In this document: piece after piece, positions 53,281-64,000 of the stretch
Layout: each line of letters starts with the position of its first letter
How positions within the stretch are numbered: position 1 is the stretch's first letter
Source: Mugil cephalus
Lineage: Eukaryota > Chordata > Actinopteri > Mugiliformes > Mugilidae
NCBI RefSeq assembly: GCF_022458985.1
Contig: NC_061776.1
Location: forward strand, 4,820,088 to 4,884,087
Direction: 5' to 3'
Length of the DNA: 64,000 nucleotides
Translations under genes and position numbers: made by a program
The notes under the pieces: model-generated
The model's database searches: none
What the model was told of the DNA's origin: nothing
What the model saw: the letters and a program-made list of their open reading frames with translations, nothing else

Positions 53281-53826
53281 CACAAAATGCAAGAAGAACA
53301 TCCTCGTCTAGCATCCACATGTCCTTTGTAAATCACCCCCCACCCCCACCCATGCTGAACTTTTCATCAATCACTGGCGTCTTGGAGAAGGAGGAGTACA
53401 TAAACTCTGTATGTTTTTCAGGAATTAAGACAGTGTATCAGTCAATATTTAATTTCCTCTTGGTGAAAACCCTTTATCCATTATTTAAACCTTCAGGTTG
53501 TTCACACATTAAACTGGTTAAACATCAGCACAAGAAGAAAAAACTATTCGTCTGATCAATAGTCACCATGATGATTCCAGTTTTATGAATTAGTACAAAT
53601 CTCTACTGCAACTTAACAACGACAGCCAAAGACATAAATGTAAATGTAATCATAGATTTCTTTCTGTACAAAGTGATCAACAACATATCAGTAATAGAGG
53701 AAGGTCTGCTGATTCCTCTGATATGAAGTGGAAGAGAAACAACAACAACACAAATACATCAATACAAATATTCATCAGACATTTGGAGCTCAGACAAGAA
53801 CTCTCTGGTCCTGAAGTTACCTCTGT
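53281..53826 (-). other. T5 3' UTR and distal flank
   Basis: Matches the flanks of T4 and T6, but the middle of the shared 3' UTR (from gtgatatcctcc to the gagaaaacaagttg segment) is missing: it jumps from gctcagacaag directly to aactctctggtcctg near 53,800. Confidence 0.65.
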
Positions 53827-55509
53827 CTACTTCACTTTAATCAACTCAGCACTTGTTCTAGCTAACCGACCACCAAGAGAAAAATAAATCCCAAGTCCAG
53901 CATAGAGCGGCTGAGTGAATGTGGTCTGGACTCTGTGGAGGAGAGTCATGGTTTCAGAGATGCTGTAGAAGGACAGAATACCTGCTCTGTGATCCAGGTA
54001 CACTCCTACTCTGGGGGAAGGAGGAGCAGAGACGGGAGTTTGGATGTTGTTGTACCAAAATGTAGAACCGTCATTTGAATGATATAATGTCCAAGATTTA
54101 TCATTACGTCCAAATGCACTTTCATTCCCTGCTCTTCTGATGTTCTTGTATGTGACTGCTACATCAACTCTTCCTCTCCGCTCCACCTCCCAGTAACAAC
54201 GTCCAGTCAGACTCTCTCTACTCAGGACCTGCCAACAACCAGTGAATCTGTCTGGATGATCAGGATAAGACTGTTGTTGAAACTTAAACATTACTTTTCT
54301 GCTCTTCTCAGACAGTACCAGATCTCTGTTTACTGTGTTTGGATCCAGTATGATTTCACATGAATACCTTAAGAATTCATCTCTGGTCTTTGGCTCTGGT
54401 TGTGGCTGTAAAACATCCACTTCAGTCACTGTCATTGAGATGTTTGTCCTTGTCTCTCTCAGAATGTCCTCTAGTTTCTTTCTGAGCTCTGTCACAGCTG
54501 CTTTCACGTCATCAAAGTACCTCAGAGGACAGGTATTGATGCTGGATGAGTGTGTAGATTGACAGAGTGGTGACAGTGAGGGGTAGTTGTGTAGAATCTG
54601 GTTGTGATCCTCTGTGTCTGAGAGCTGCTTCAGCTCAGCATCTTCCCTCTTCAGCTCAGTGATCTCCTGCTCTAGCTTCTCCTGAACCTCTTTGACTCGA
54701 CTCTCTTCAGTTTCCTGCTGGGATCTGACCTGCTGCTCCACATCAGAGCTTCTTCCCTGCAGGAGACGGATCATCTCAGTGAACATCTCCTGACAGTCTT
54801 TTACTGTTTTATCAGCAGAGTGAGCGATGGCCTTCAGCTCCTGTCGAAGCAGCTTCACATCTTTCTCTTTATCCTGGATCATCTGCTGGATGTTTTGTCG
54901 TCTCACCTCCACCTCTCTCTGCCTCTCAGTCCTTTCTGCTGCAGCTGAGACTGTGTCGTGGCCTTTATGTTCATCCACAGAGCAGAGATAACAGATACTC
55001 TGCTGATCAGTACGACAGAACATCTTCATCACCTCATCATGATGAGAGCAGATGTTCTCCTGGAGTTTCTTGGAGGGATCCACCAGCTTGTGTTTCTTTA
55101 AAGGAGCTGCATAATAATGAGGCTGAAGGTGTTTCTTACAGTAAGCTGCCAGACAAACTGAACAGTACTTGAAGGCTTTCAGTTTTCTTCCAGTGCAGAC
55201 ATCACAGGCCACATCTTCAGGTCCAGCATAGCAGTGATCAGCAGGAGCAGTTTCGAGTCCAGTCTTCTTCAGCTGCTCCACTAAAGCTGCTAACATGGTG
55301 CTTTTCACCAGGACAGGCCTCGACATGAAGAGTTGTCTGCACTCAGGACAGCTGTGGGTTTTCTTCTTGTCCTCTCCATCAAAGTGTCTTTTAATACAGT
55401 TCATGCAGTAGCTGTGTCCACAGGGAACAGTCACTGGATCCTTCAGTAGATCCAGACAGATGGAACAAGAAAAGGTTTCTCGATCCAGTTCAATTCCTTT
55501 CTGAGCCAT
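53827..55509 (-). CDS. TRIM gene T5, finTRIM/TRIM16-like E3 ubiquitin ligase
   Basis: 560 residues from the ATG at 55,509. RING C15-C57, B-boxes about 100-187 (here AAYCKKHLQPHY and ICSHHDEV), coiled coil about 187-305, PRY about 376-430 (IILDPNTVNRDLVL), SPRY to 560 (RRGRVDVAVTYKNIRRAG; SSTFWYNN-like loop with GSTFWYNN). It has a longer last loop (GIYFSLGGRLARTSAEL). The frame stays open to 55,647, but those 46 extra residues lie in what is 5' UTR in T2 and T3 and cross a conserved splice acceptor at 55,631, so the conserved MAQKGIELDRE start is preferred. The upstream block is type B, nearly identical to that of T3. Confidence 0.93.
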   Translation of the reverse strand: MAQKGIELDRETFSCSICLDLLKDPVTVPCGHSYCMNCIKRHFDGEDKKKTHSCPECRQLFMSRPVLVKSTMLAALVEQLKKTGLETAPADHCYAGPEDVACDVCTGRKLKAFKYCSVCLAAYCKKHLQPHYYAAPLKKHKLVDPSKKLQENICSHHDEVMKMFCRTDQQSICYLCSVDEHKGHDTVSAAAERTERQREVEVRRQNIQQMIQDKEKDVKLLRQELKAIAHSADKTVKDCQEMFTEMIRLLQGRSSDVEQQVRSQQETEESRVKEVQEKLEQEITELKREDAELKQLSDTEDHNQILHNYPSLSPLCQSTHSSSINTCPLRYFDDVKAAVTELRKKLEDILRETRTNISMTVTEVDVLQPQPEPKTRDEFLRYSCEIILDPNTVNRDLVLSEKSRKVMFKFQQQSYPDHPDRFTGCWQVLSRESLTGRCYWEVERRGRVDVAVTYKNIRRAGNESAFGRNDKSWTLYHSNDGSTFWYNNIQTPVSAPPSPRVGVYLDHRAGILSFYSISETMTLLHRVQTTFTQPLYAGLGIYFSLGGRLARTSAELIKVK

Positions 55510-56345
55510 CTCTGCTCTCAGTGTCAGTGATGTACAGCTCGTATCCTTTGAAGAATTTACAGATGAATAATGTGTTTTTGAGGAAGAAGCGAGCAGTGTC
55601 ACCAGACTGTCTTTCTTGGAAGTGGAGTGACCTGAAAACAGAGTCATAAACTATAAAACAATAAAACACAACGACTTGGAAAGACATTCTATTTACCTTA
55701 CAGAGAAAAAAAAAAAAAAAAAAACAGTACAAAGTACAAATAAGATGACAATTAAACCTGCACATTTCCTTGATAACAAAAAATTAGTACGAGGCTAACA
55801 ATATATTTAGCTCAACTCACCAACTTAAGTTGTGTCAACAGATTTCAGACTCAGTATAGACCCCTACATGGCCTATGTCCATGTGACATCACAGCGTTGG
55901 CAGGAGGCAAAACAGCTTCAATAACGATTTTAGCAGGAACTTCTGACAGCTGGTGGATATCTGGAGTCAGTAAGAAAGTGACTGTTAACCTTCATACTGG
56001 TCATTAACTTAAGTATCCGACAGCAAACTTGTTACTAACCTGCAGCTGCTCTGCTCTGCTCCGTGCATCAGCCCCCATTTATTTTACCAAGAGCATGTCT
56101 GCTTCCTGTAAATACCGGAGTTATCCAGGTGATTGGCTATGTGCTAGTCACATGGTTTACCTCAGGTTTGTCAGACCAATGCCCACTGCCATATTGTGCC
56201 TGATTAATTTTCTATGTTGACGACATCTGTATAAGACGGAGAGACAGTGATACATGGAAACAACTTCAATTATTGGCTGTGTCCACGTTTACTACCTTCA
56301 ACTTTATATTGCCCCTTAAAATCCACAAAGCATCTGCCCCAACTT
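55510..56345 (-). repeat. Type B upstream block of T5
   Basis: Near-identical to 39,325-40,190. It has the conserved acceptor (ctgttttcag then GTCACTCC at 55,631) and donor (GCAG then GTTAGTAAC at 56,040-56,031), with a likely non-coding first exon above 56,040. A 20-bp poly-A stretch lies at about 55,706-55,724. Confidence 0.75.
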
Positions 56346-56346
56346 G

Positions 56347-56960
56347 TGTCAAGATGAATGGTGTTGAGGTGAGGACCCAAAATGCAAGACAACAAGATGA
56401 GGCAAGGACTCCAAGGAAAAGGGGTATTTAATGGAAATAAGCGGGAACACAAAGCCCTGCAGAAGGCAGGTGAATACAAAGTACAGATTAATCAAAAACA
56501 CAGCGAAAGCGCAACACACAGGGAAATACACAGGGTAATAAGCAATGTTATAACAGCAATATGACAGGGAACAAAGGGAAGGCAGGGCTATATATACATA
56601 AGAGGGCACAGGGATGGGAAGACAGCAGTGAAACTAATGATGGCAAACAAACCAGGAGAAACCAATAAGCAATCAACACACAAGGAGGCACAAGAGACGG
56701 GAAATCCAGAAACTTAACAAAATAAAACAGGAAACACAAAACATGGCACAGACGGACATCATCACAGAAACATGAGGCACGACAGGCAGGAAGTTACAAA
56801 AGTAAACAAACTAAAACAGGAAAAACAAAACATGACAAACCAAATAAAAGATAGACACAGAACCGTGACAGTACCCCTATCTCAAGGGACGACTCCCAGA
56901 CATCCCTAAAATAAAAAAAGAGGAGGGGGCACGGAAGGAGGGATCAAAAAGAGAAACAAA
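56347..56960 (-). mobile_element. LTR copy with adjacent internal remnant
   Basis: 56,347-56,870 begins tgtcaagatg and ends ccgtgaca and is the reverse complement of the 35,672 LTR, with an extra internal segment. Directly beyond its end (56,871-56,960) the minus strand reads a purine-rich tract (gagataggggta) abutting the LTR, as a polypurine tract abuts a 3' LTR. This copy therefore keeps the end of the element's internal region. Confidence 0.65.
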
Positions 56961-57128
56961 GTTCAGGGACTCTCTGAAGTTCTCAGGAGGCAATTACATC
57001 ATTTGAACCTGCTTCAGTGGACTCCTCTTGTTTGATACATCGTGTTTCACCTGAAGGGAAATTTGATACGAACAATTTTAACATTTCTGTATGGTTAGTG
57101 AAGCTTGAAACTGCCTCGACTGTTATTT

Positions 57129-57440
57129 GTCATGATTATGTCAGTCTGTATCATGGTTTTAGTTTCCTATTTTATTTTGTTAAGTTTCTTGATTTCCTGT
57201 CTGTTGTATTTCCTCATGTTGTCTCTTGAATGATTATTGGTTTTCCCCGTGTGATTGCTCATTAGTTTCACCTGTGCCTCGTCATTCCTCTGCCCCTGAT
57301 TTTTCTCACCTTGCCATGTTTCTTGAGTTCTTTGAGTTTTGGATTACCTGCCAACCGCAGCTCCTTCACTTATTAAAAGCCTTTTGTTTGCCCCCCGGCC
57401 TCATCACCTTATTGTCCTGCACCTGTGTCCTCACTGGGTT
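57129..57440 (+). mobile_element. Truncated LTR copy (forward)
   Basis: Begins tgtcatgattatgtcag, contains ccttgccatgtttcttgag and an attaaaagcc site, and breaks off after gtcctgcacctgtgtcctcact, where segmental duplicate D1 begins. It is related to the LTR at 35,672-36,107. Confidence 0.65.
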
Positions 57441-57830
57441 CCAACTGAGACCGGAGTCTAAACCAGATCAGGTAGGATCCTGTTCTGATGCTGCAGGTCT
57501 GCTCTACAAACAGAGTAGGACTTTCAGCTCTGGTCACATGCATCTTCATGACAGGAGGAAGGAGGGTGAGAACTTTAAAGTGCAGATAAAATCCCCTGCA
57601 CTGTACTGATGCTGTTTGTGAGCTTCTCACTGCTTTTAGGACTGGCTCAGGCTGCTGGAGCTTCATTTGTAGTCCGCACTGTTTGTTGGACTGTATGTCT
57701 CTGCATCAAAGGCCCAGTCTGGAGGAGTCAGACATCTTTAAGGTCACACCAAGAAGATAGATGTCTGCATGTAACTGGACAGAGCTGCAACCAATCAGAG
57801 CAACGAGTCGTGAAACACGTGCTTCTGGAC
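57430..57830 (+). repeat. Segmental duplicate D1, copy 2
   Basis: Near-identical to 49,120-49,525. An ATG at 57,609 opens a 108-codon frame with a hydrophobic start (MLFVSFSLLLGLAQAAGASF) that looks like a signal peptide, but the rest lacks any recognisable domain and the sister copy is closed early. I treat it as non-coding unless transcripts show otherwise. Confidence 0.55.
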
Positions 57831-59219
57831 AAACGCCTTAAACGCTGTTTAAATGTTGATCCTTTGAAGTTATTTCACTGTCAGCATCGCTTAGCACAGA
57901 TTCAACAGCACAATCTAAACCTCTCACTTCTCTGATGGCAGCCACTTTGTTCTGAACCACTTTAACTCCACGTCTTTGTACGTGCGACTACAGGAAAACA
58001 TTCAGTAACATAATCAACATAATAACTCACTGTTATGTTGTCTGTAATTTAAAGTTTTTCCATGTTTCAATCTGGCCTTGTAATGTAGAAACAGATGCGT
58101 GTTGGATTTCAAATTTCCTCCAAGTGTCTCATATTCACAGAGCACAAGATTGCTTCATCAAAATAATGATGCAGTGAGTTGAAGTTTGGCCCATTTCTGC
58201 CCTCTGCTGGTCAAAGACTATTTACTGCAGCGTTAACTGGAACATTTACCACTTGACACAGTGATGAGGGTAGAAAACAGTAGTTAAACATTTACTATTG
58301 GAGGCCACTGAACTCCCTGTTTCACCACCACCTCTGAGAAGTGTCTTTTTTTCAAGAATGTAAAACTTTCCTAGGGAGACCAGAACCTGGAATATAGACT
58401 GTGACCATCAGCTGAAACTTGAACCAGTCCCTCCATGAGTCCTGGAGTTGTTTTTACATGACGACACCAATGAACACATTTCAAACACAAACATGTAAAC
58501 TTTTATTCTCAGTTAATATTAGAGGATTCATCAGATTTATCTCCAGGCCGTTCCAAGATATCCACGACTCAAAGCTCTGGAAGTAAGTTTTATGTTTAAA
58601 TGAGTTTTGGTCTCAAAATGACATTTCCATGCATAGTTATTTGAGACAGGATACGTAATAAATACATCCCTGGGCTACATAAAGGTTTCACAATTAATTG
58701 TCTCACAACACCCAAGAAGAACATCCTCGTCTACCATCCTCTTGTCCTTTGTAAACCACCCCCCACCCTCACCCATGCTGAACTTTTCATCAATCATTGG
58801 CATCTTGGAGAAGGAGGAGTACATAAACTCTGTACATTTTTCAAGATAAGACATTGTCTCAATTATACTCTCATTAACTTCACTGTATTTTCTCCATCAG
58901 ATTCTAGTGAGATCCTGGAATGAAGACAAAGGTCAATATTTCATTTCCTCTTGGTGAAATTTCCTCTTTATTCATTATTATTTAGAAAAAACAATCCATC
59001 TGATCAATAGTCACCATGATGATTCCAGTTTTATGAATTAGTACAAATCTCTACTTCAACTTAACAACAACAACAACCAAACACATTAATGTAAATGTAA
59101 TCATAGACTTCTTTCTGTACAAAGTGATCAACAACATATCAGTGATAGAGGAAGGTCTGCTGGTTCCTCTGATATGAAGTGGAAGAGAAACAACAACAAC
59201 ACAAATACATCAATACAAA
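57831..59219. other. Non-coding duplicated flank
   Basis: 58,170-58,660 aligns with 50,020-50,500, and 58,700-58,980 aligns with the distal flanks of T4, the pseudogene and T5. No gene is seen. Confidence 0.6.
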
Positions 59220-59520
59220 TATTCATCAGACATTTAGAGCTCAGATAAGTGTAGATTGTGAGGGAAATAAAAGTCATCATGAGCAGTGATATCCTCCATG
59301 GCTAAACAGACACAGGAACGAGCTCCACCTAAAGGAAGTGATGAAACATCCAGAGAACAACTATTAAACATGTCAAGGTAGCAGCCATGATGTTTGACTG
59401 ACAGCTGATCTCTGAGCAGAAACACCACAACAATGAACTCTCAGCAACAAACATGGGGAGAAAACAAGTTGATGAAGAGAAACACAGGATTTAACTCTCT
59501 GGTCATGAAGTCACCTTTGT
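59220..59520 (-). other. 3' UTR of T6
   Basis: Full-length version of the shared TRIM 3' UTR (gtgatatcctccatgg, ggtagcagccatgatgtttg, cagaaacaccacaacaatga). Confidence 0.7.
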
Positions 59521-61176
59521 CTACTTCACTTTAATCAACTCAGCACTTGAGAACAAACCAACCCAGATTCCAGCATAGAGCGGCTGAGTGAATGTGGTCT
59601 GGACTCTGTGGAGGAGAGTCATGGTTTCAGATACACTGTAGAAGGACAGAATACCTGCTCTGTGATCCAGGTACACTCCTACTCTGGAGGAAGGTGGACC
59701 TGAGACGGGAGTTTCAATGTTGCTGTACACAAATGTAGAACTGGAACAATCTAATGACCAAGATTTGTCATTACGTCCAAATCTACTTTCATTCCCTGCT
59801 CTGCTGATATTCTTGTATGTGACTGCTACATTAACTCTTCCACTCCTCTCCACCTCCCAGTAACAACGTCTAGTCAGACTCTCTCTACTCAGGACCTGAA
59901 AACAACAAATGAATCTGTCTGGATGATCAGGATAAGACTGTTGTTGTACTACCCATTTTACTTTTCTGTTCCTCTCAGTCAGTAACCGATTTCTGTGTAC
60001 TGTGTTTGGATCCAGTGTGATTTCACATGAGTACTTTAAGAATTCATCTCTGGTCTTTGGCTCTGGTTGTGGCAATAAAACATCCACTTCAGTCACTGTC
60101 ATTGAGATGTTTGTCCTCTTCTCTCTCACAATGTCCTCTAGTTTCTCTCTGAGCTCTGTCACAGCTGCTTTCACACCCTCAAAGTACCTCAGAGGACAGA
60201 TATTGATGCTGGATGAATGTGTAGATTGACTGAGTGGTGACAGTGAGGGGTAGTTGTGTAGAAACTGGTTGTGATCCTCTGTGTCTGAGAGCTGCTTCAG
60301 CTCAGCGTCTTCCCTCTTCAGCTCAGTGATCTCCTGCTTCAGCTTCTTCTGAACATCTTTGACTCGACTCTCTTCAGATTCCTGCTGGGATCTGACCTGC
60401 TGCTCCACATCAGAGCTTCTTTCCTGGAGGAGACGGATAATCTGAGTGAACATCTCCTGACTGTCCTTCACTGTTTTATCAGCAGAGTGAGCGATGGCCT
60501 TTAGCTCTTGTCGAAGCAGCTTCACATCTTTCTCTTTGTCCTGGATCATCTGCTGGATGTTTTGTCGTCTCACCTCCACCTCTCTCTGCCTCTCAGTCCT
60601 TTCTGTTGCAGCTGAGACTGTGTCGTGGCCTTTATGTTCATCCACAGAGCAGAGATAACAGATACTCTGCTGATCAGTACGACAGAACATCTTCATCACC
60701 TCATTATGACGAGAGCAGATGTTCTCCTGGAGCTTCTTGGAGGGATCCACCAGCTTGTGTTGTTTAAATGTAGATGACGTATAATGAGTTTTAAGGTGTT
60801 CCTCACAGTAAGATGCCAGACAGACTAAACAGGACTTGAAGGCTTTCACTTTTCTTCCAGTGCAGAAATCACAGGCCACATCTTCAGGTCCAGCATGGCA
60901 GTGATCGGCAGGAGTAGCTTGGAGTCCAGTCTTCTTCAGCTGCTCCACTAAAGCTGCTAACATGGTGTTTTTCACCAGGACAGGCCTTAACGTGAAGAGT
61001 TGTCTGCACTGAGGACAGCTGTGGATTTTCTTCTTGTCCTCTCCATCAAAGTGTCTTTTTATACAGTTCATGCAGTAGCTGTGTCCACAGGGAATAGTCA
61101 CCGGATCCTTCAGTAGATGTAGACAGATGGAACAGCTGATTGTTTCTTCATCTAACTCAACTCCCTTCTGAGCCAT
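59521..61176 (-). CDS. TRIM gene T6, finTRIM/TRIM16-like E3 ubiquitin ligase
   Basis: 551 residues, single coding exon, same length as T1. RING C15-C57 with CLHLL in place of CLDLL, B-box 1 to about 132 followed by a divergent linker (KTHYTSSTFKQHKLV) unlike all sisters, B-box 2 about 154-184, coiled coil about 187-305, PRY about 376-430 (ITLDPNTVHRNRLL), SPRY to 551 (WEVERSGRVNVAVTYKNIS; SSTFVYSNIETPVS). All zinc ligands are kept. The N-terminus LDEETISC and the short GLFSSAELIK end link it to T1. The upstream block is type A, with the acceptor at 61,311 and donor at 61,545-61,539 conserved with T1. Confidence 0.93.
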   Translation of the reverse strand: MAQKGVELDEETISCSICLHLLKDPVTIPCGHSYCMNCIKRHFDGEDKKKIHSCPQCRQLFTLRPVLVKNTMLAALVEQLKKTGLQATPADHCHAGPEDVACDFCTGRKVKAFKSCLVCLASYCEEHLKTHYTSSTFKQHKLVDPSKKLQENICSRHNEVMKMFCRTDQQSICYLCSVDEHKGHDTVSAATERTERQREVEVRRQNIQQMIQDKEKDVKLLRQELKAIAHSADKTVKDSQEMFTQIIRLLQERSSDVEQQVRSQQESEESRVKDVQKKLKQEITELKREDAELKQLSDTEDHNQFLHNYPSLSPLSQSTHSSSINICPLRYFEGVKAAVTELREKLEDIVREKRTNISMTVTEVDVLLPQPEPKTRDEFLKYSCEITLDPNTVHRNRLLTERNRKVKWVVQQQSYPDHPDRFICCFQVLSRESLTRRCYWEVERSGRVNVAVTYKNISRAGNESRFGRNDKSWSLDCSSSTFVYSNIETPVSGPPSSRVGVYLDHRAGILSFYSVSETMTLLHRVQTTFTQPLYAGIWVGLFSSAELIKVK

Positions 61177-63100
61177 CTCTGCTCTCAGTGTCAGTGATTC
61201 AGCGAGTTTCTTCTTTTTAGATCTTAAGCTTATTTGGGCTGTGATTTAATGCGGCCTTTCAGCTGCTACACTTCACCACATGTTGATCACACCCATCGTC
61301 AACTTGCAGATCTGAAGGAGATAGGACACAGAAATATGTGGACAGAGTGGATGAAGAGGAATGTGGTTCATCAGGCTTTGATTCATTCCAAGGCAGCAAG
61401 CAACAATGTGAATTAAAGTTTGTTTCCTCATTGACAATGAAGTCTAATGTTAGAGTGTAGTTTAAAAAAATAAGATCCAAATGTAAGAAACAAAGTAACT
61501 ACTGCATAGTGAGTAACTAAAAATTCAACATTAATAAAACTTACTGGAAGTGAGATAGAGAATGCTCCACTGTGTTTATGTAGGTTAATTCAAGAATTAG
61601 TCCAACAAAAGATAATCCATCTGAAGAAAACAGTCACCAGAATAATCCAAAAAATAAATAAATAAAGAATAAAAACTAGGGAATAAATACGCATGAGGAA
61701 AGGAGAAATGAGGAGATTTACAGCGATGTTGGAAACACAGACGAGTTACAGGACGGAAAATAGGTGGCAAAACAAACTGACAAAGACAGAGGAAGAGACG
61801 AAACTACAGGTATCCTAAAGGCTGGTGAGCAGGAAATAAAACACAAATACATAGAGAAAACACATAACAAAATAAAACAGGAAGACAAAAGTTCAAAAAC
61901 AATGAAGCCTGATATATTTATATCTGTTATAAATTTAGTCATTCAGTTATGAAATAATTATCCACAGATCCAGATTTGTTTTCATATATTTCTACGTCTT
62001 CCTCAAATTCACTTCAGTTTCTCTTTATTAGTTCACCAACTGATGAACTACAACAGAGAAATTATCTGTCATAAAATAAGTAATGACATTTTTATGATAT
62101 TTTGAAGTCGGTGTTAAAAGTCCAAGTACAGTATTTCAGATGTGTGTGTCCCTAGTAACTCATTGTAGTACCTCACAAAGAATCCCAAGTTGACCCCAGT
62201 GGATATATGGAATCCATCCAATTAATTCATAAATCAGTAGTTCATGACTATAGATGAGGGTTGAAAATTAGATCAACTAAATCCAGAGATTTCCTCTTTT
62301 GGCTATTCTCCATCTTCACCATGATGACTGGATACATTGCCTGCATTACTGCAGACTCACCCCCGACTTGGAGAGAACAATCCACTGTTTTTCCCATGGA
62401 ACACCATGGTCTGAGAGTTGGAGGTGCTGACTTTCATAACCCTCCACTTCACACTCTGCAGACCACCAGTGTTTTCTGATGAAGCTAAATGAAACACATC
62501 ATCTGGAAAAAGAGATGAAAGATGCCCTGATCGACTGTGCAAGCGTAAAGTCGATCCATTGTTCCATGTCCAGGACAGAAAACACATTTCTCCTCCTGAA
62601 CCTCGAGCGTTAGTCAGTATCTCCTTTCCAGGTCCACAGAATAAACTTTACTGGTGAGGTTTAGCAGGGTGTCACCCCAATAATTAGAGCACATGCACCA
62701 TCCCCACCACCTAATCCAAGTCAATACCAGGTGGCGATAAGATGACGGCTCTGCTCCTCTCTTCACCAGAGTGCCCAAGACATGGGTGTAGATTTGAAGA
62801 TTGGATGAATCCTGAAGTCAATCATCGAACTTTCACCTAAGGTACAGTATGAGCTGCCTAAAGCTCCAACAAGGTGTTCGTTACGGACAATCCAGATCTA
62901 GCATAAACATCCAACAACAAACCACCACACTGGTTCAGATCAGGCAGGCCATTCTTCCCAATCAGTTTCTCCATGACTTTGCAAATCAGACTCAAACAAA
63001 GTCTCCCAGGGGGACCAAGGTCCCCAGACTGGATATTTTCCAGAACTCCACCCAGAGGCTGGAAGAGACTCGTCAAGGGCTCGACGAGATTTCTTACCCT
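61177..63100 (-). repeat. Type A upstream block of T6, duplicated upstream of T1
   Basis: Aligns with 23,073-25,010 with small gaps (for example ctacacttcaccacatgttg, caccagagtgcccaagacat). The first part holds the spliced 5' UTR signals. The open frame 62,849-63,211 covers sequence that in the T1 copy has no equivalent long frame, so it is not called as a gene. Confidence 0.7.
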
Positions 63101-63382
63101 GACCATTTAACTATTACCCCGGTGTTGAATAATTATGTCACTAGAAACTGTGATTTTATTCCAGAACTCACCGGAAAAGACTTCCAAATGGAGATAGACA
63201 GGGTGAACTGAACCCACCACACGGACTCCAAAATGTTTGACCCCTGGATGCATCAGGTAAACTAGAGGTCCTGAGAGCCTGTTTTCTACAGAGGGGTTTA
63301 GAAATGTTATAATGCTAGCCAAAAGCACCACATTTACCCCGTTTCAGTTGTCTATGCTTAACAGACACTACACATTCAGAAT

Positions 63383-64000
63383 TTGATTAAATTAGATCTA
63401 TATTATTTTAAAAATTCATTCCAAATTCTCAGGACGAAATCCAATCTGACTCCTGAGGAAAATTCAGTTATAAAAGAACTAATGCAAAACAAGAAAATCA
63501 TCATTAAACTAGCTGAAAAGGACAGTGTAGTAGTGGTGATGGATGCTGAACAGTATTTAGGCTATAGACAATTGAATGACACACAATACTACTCTAAACT
63601 AAAGAACCTCATATATCTAGAAACATTAAGCCGAATTACCCAAATTCCTTGAAAAATTGGCGTTGACAGCTTTTATACAAATATTGACACACAAGAAGGC
63701 ATCCAAGCAATCAGAGATATTCTGTATAAATTGAATATCAGAAATCAATTTGACTCGAAACGATATTGAATTTGATCAAAAATACTTCTTAAAAGTTGAG
63801 GGCACAGCCATCAGTAAAAAAATCCCACCTGCATATGCTGATATTTTTAAGGCCTTGTGGGAGACTGCTGCACTCGGTGCATGTGACAAGAAGCCACTAC
63901 ATTATTAGAGATGCTTGGATGACATCTGGGGGATTTGGACCCATCTGGAGGATGATTTTTGAGGAGTTCCAAGACACCCTTAATAACCATAATAATCCCT
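63383..64000 (+). pseudogene. Penelope-like element reverse transcriptase, degraded, runs off the edge
   Basis: The frame 63,383-63,652 shows SNLTPEENSVIKEL, IIIKLAEKDSVVVVMD and QLNDTQYYSKL, the N-terminal RT signature of Penelope-like elements (related to xxIKPADKGxxVVVxD). After a stop come SFYTNIDTQEGIQAIRDIL (63,668-63,725) and, after shifts, a catalytic-type CLDDIWGIWTHLEDDF near 63,910-63,960 followed by EFQDTLNN. Order and motifs fit a PLE RT. Several stops and frameshifts make it inactive; any GIY-YIG endonuclease would lie beyond 64,000. Confidence 0.75.

Noticed and set aside
55510-55647. A 46-residue N-terminal extension of T5
   Set aside because: The frame happens to stay open through the 5' UTR, but T2, T3, T4 and T6 all start at the conserved MAQKG methionine and the extension crosses a conserved splice acceptor.
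62849-63211. A 120-codon plus-strand frame upstream of the Penelope-like remnant
   Set aside because: The homologous T1 flank (24,790-25,010) does not keep the frame, and no domain is recognisable; it could be part of a decayed element but cannot be supported.

Overview
This is a stretch of vertebrate nuclear DNA, almost certainly from a teleost fish. It is AT-rich and repeat-dense, its protein-coding exons carry GT/AG splice sites, and it holds a tandem family of fish-type TRIM genes (finTRIM/TRIM16-like) plus LINE, Penelope-like, LTR, hAT and TTAA-type elements typical of fish. The species cannot be named from the sequence.

Left part (1 to about 18,000). The only gene is stard3nl (MENTHO) on the minus strand. 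Seven coding exons between 12,547 and 7,705 splice in frame to 230 residues with four membrane segments (the MENTAL domain) and a FFAT-like VAP-binding motif. A possible non-coding first exon lies near 17,870. Around and inside the gene are old interspersed repeats, including three copies of a composite repeat, two copies of a MITE with perfect or near-perfect TTAA target sites, a second TTAA MITE, and a long CA-type microsatellite placed directly at the splice acceptor of coding exon 5.

Middle and right part (about 20,900 to 63,100). Six complete TRIM E3 ubiquitin ligase genes lie head to tail on the minus strand (here T1 to T6: 21,417-23,072; 28,885-30,594; 37,639-39,324; 44,906-46,576; 53,827-55,509; 59,521-61,176). 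Each has RING, two B-boxes, coiled coil and PRY-SPRY in one uninterrupted coding exon; introns are seen only in the 5' UTR. A truncated SPRY-only pseudogene (51,972-52,393) and a 'ghost' unit that has lost its whole coding region (32,341-33,230) show that the array has expanded and decayed by duplication and deletion. Upstream blocks come in two types, A (T1, T4, T6) and B (T2, T3, T5). TRIM proteins of this fish class are thought to act in innate antiviral immunity, with the SPRY domain as the variable recognition surface.

Between the TRIM genes is a graveyard of mobile elements: a hAT element with an 8-bp target duplication and a broken transposase fragment (25,863-26,546), degraded Ty3/Gypsy gag and RT pieces on both strands (26,750-27,510 and 33,300-34,130), an L2-like LINE (34,310-36,660) split by a solo LTR with a 5-bp target duplication (35,672-36,107), three further LTR copies, and a Penelope-like reverse transcriptase remnant running off the right edge. 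A TTAA-type element has inserted at least twice in TRIM 3' regions. In T2 it appears to have replaced the normal stop codon, so T2 ends in 14 residues of different origin.
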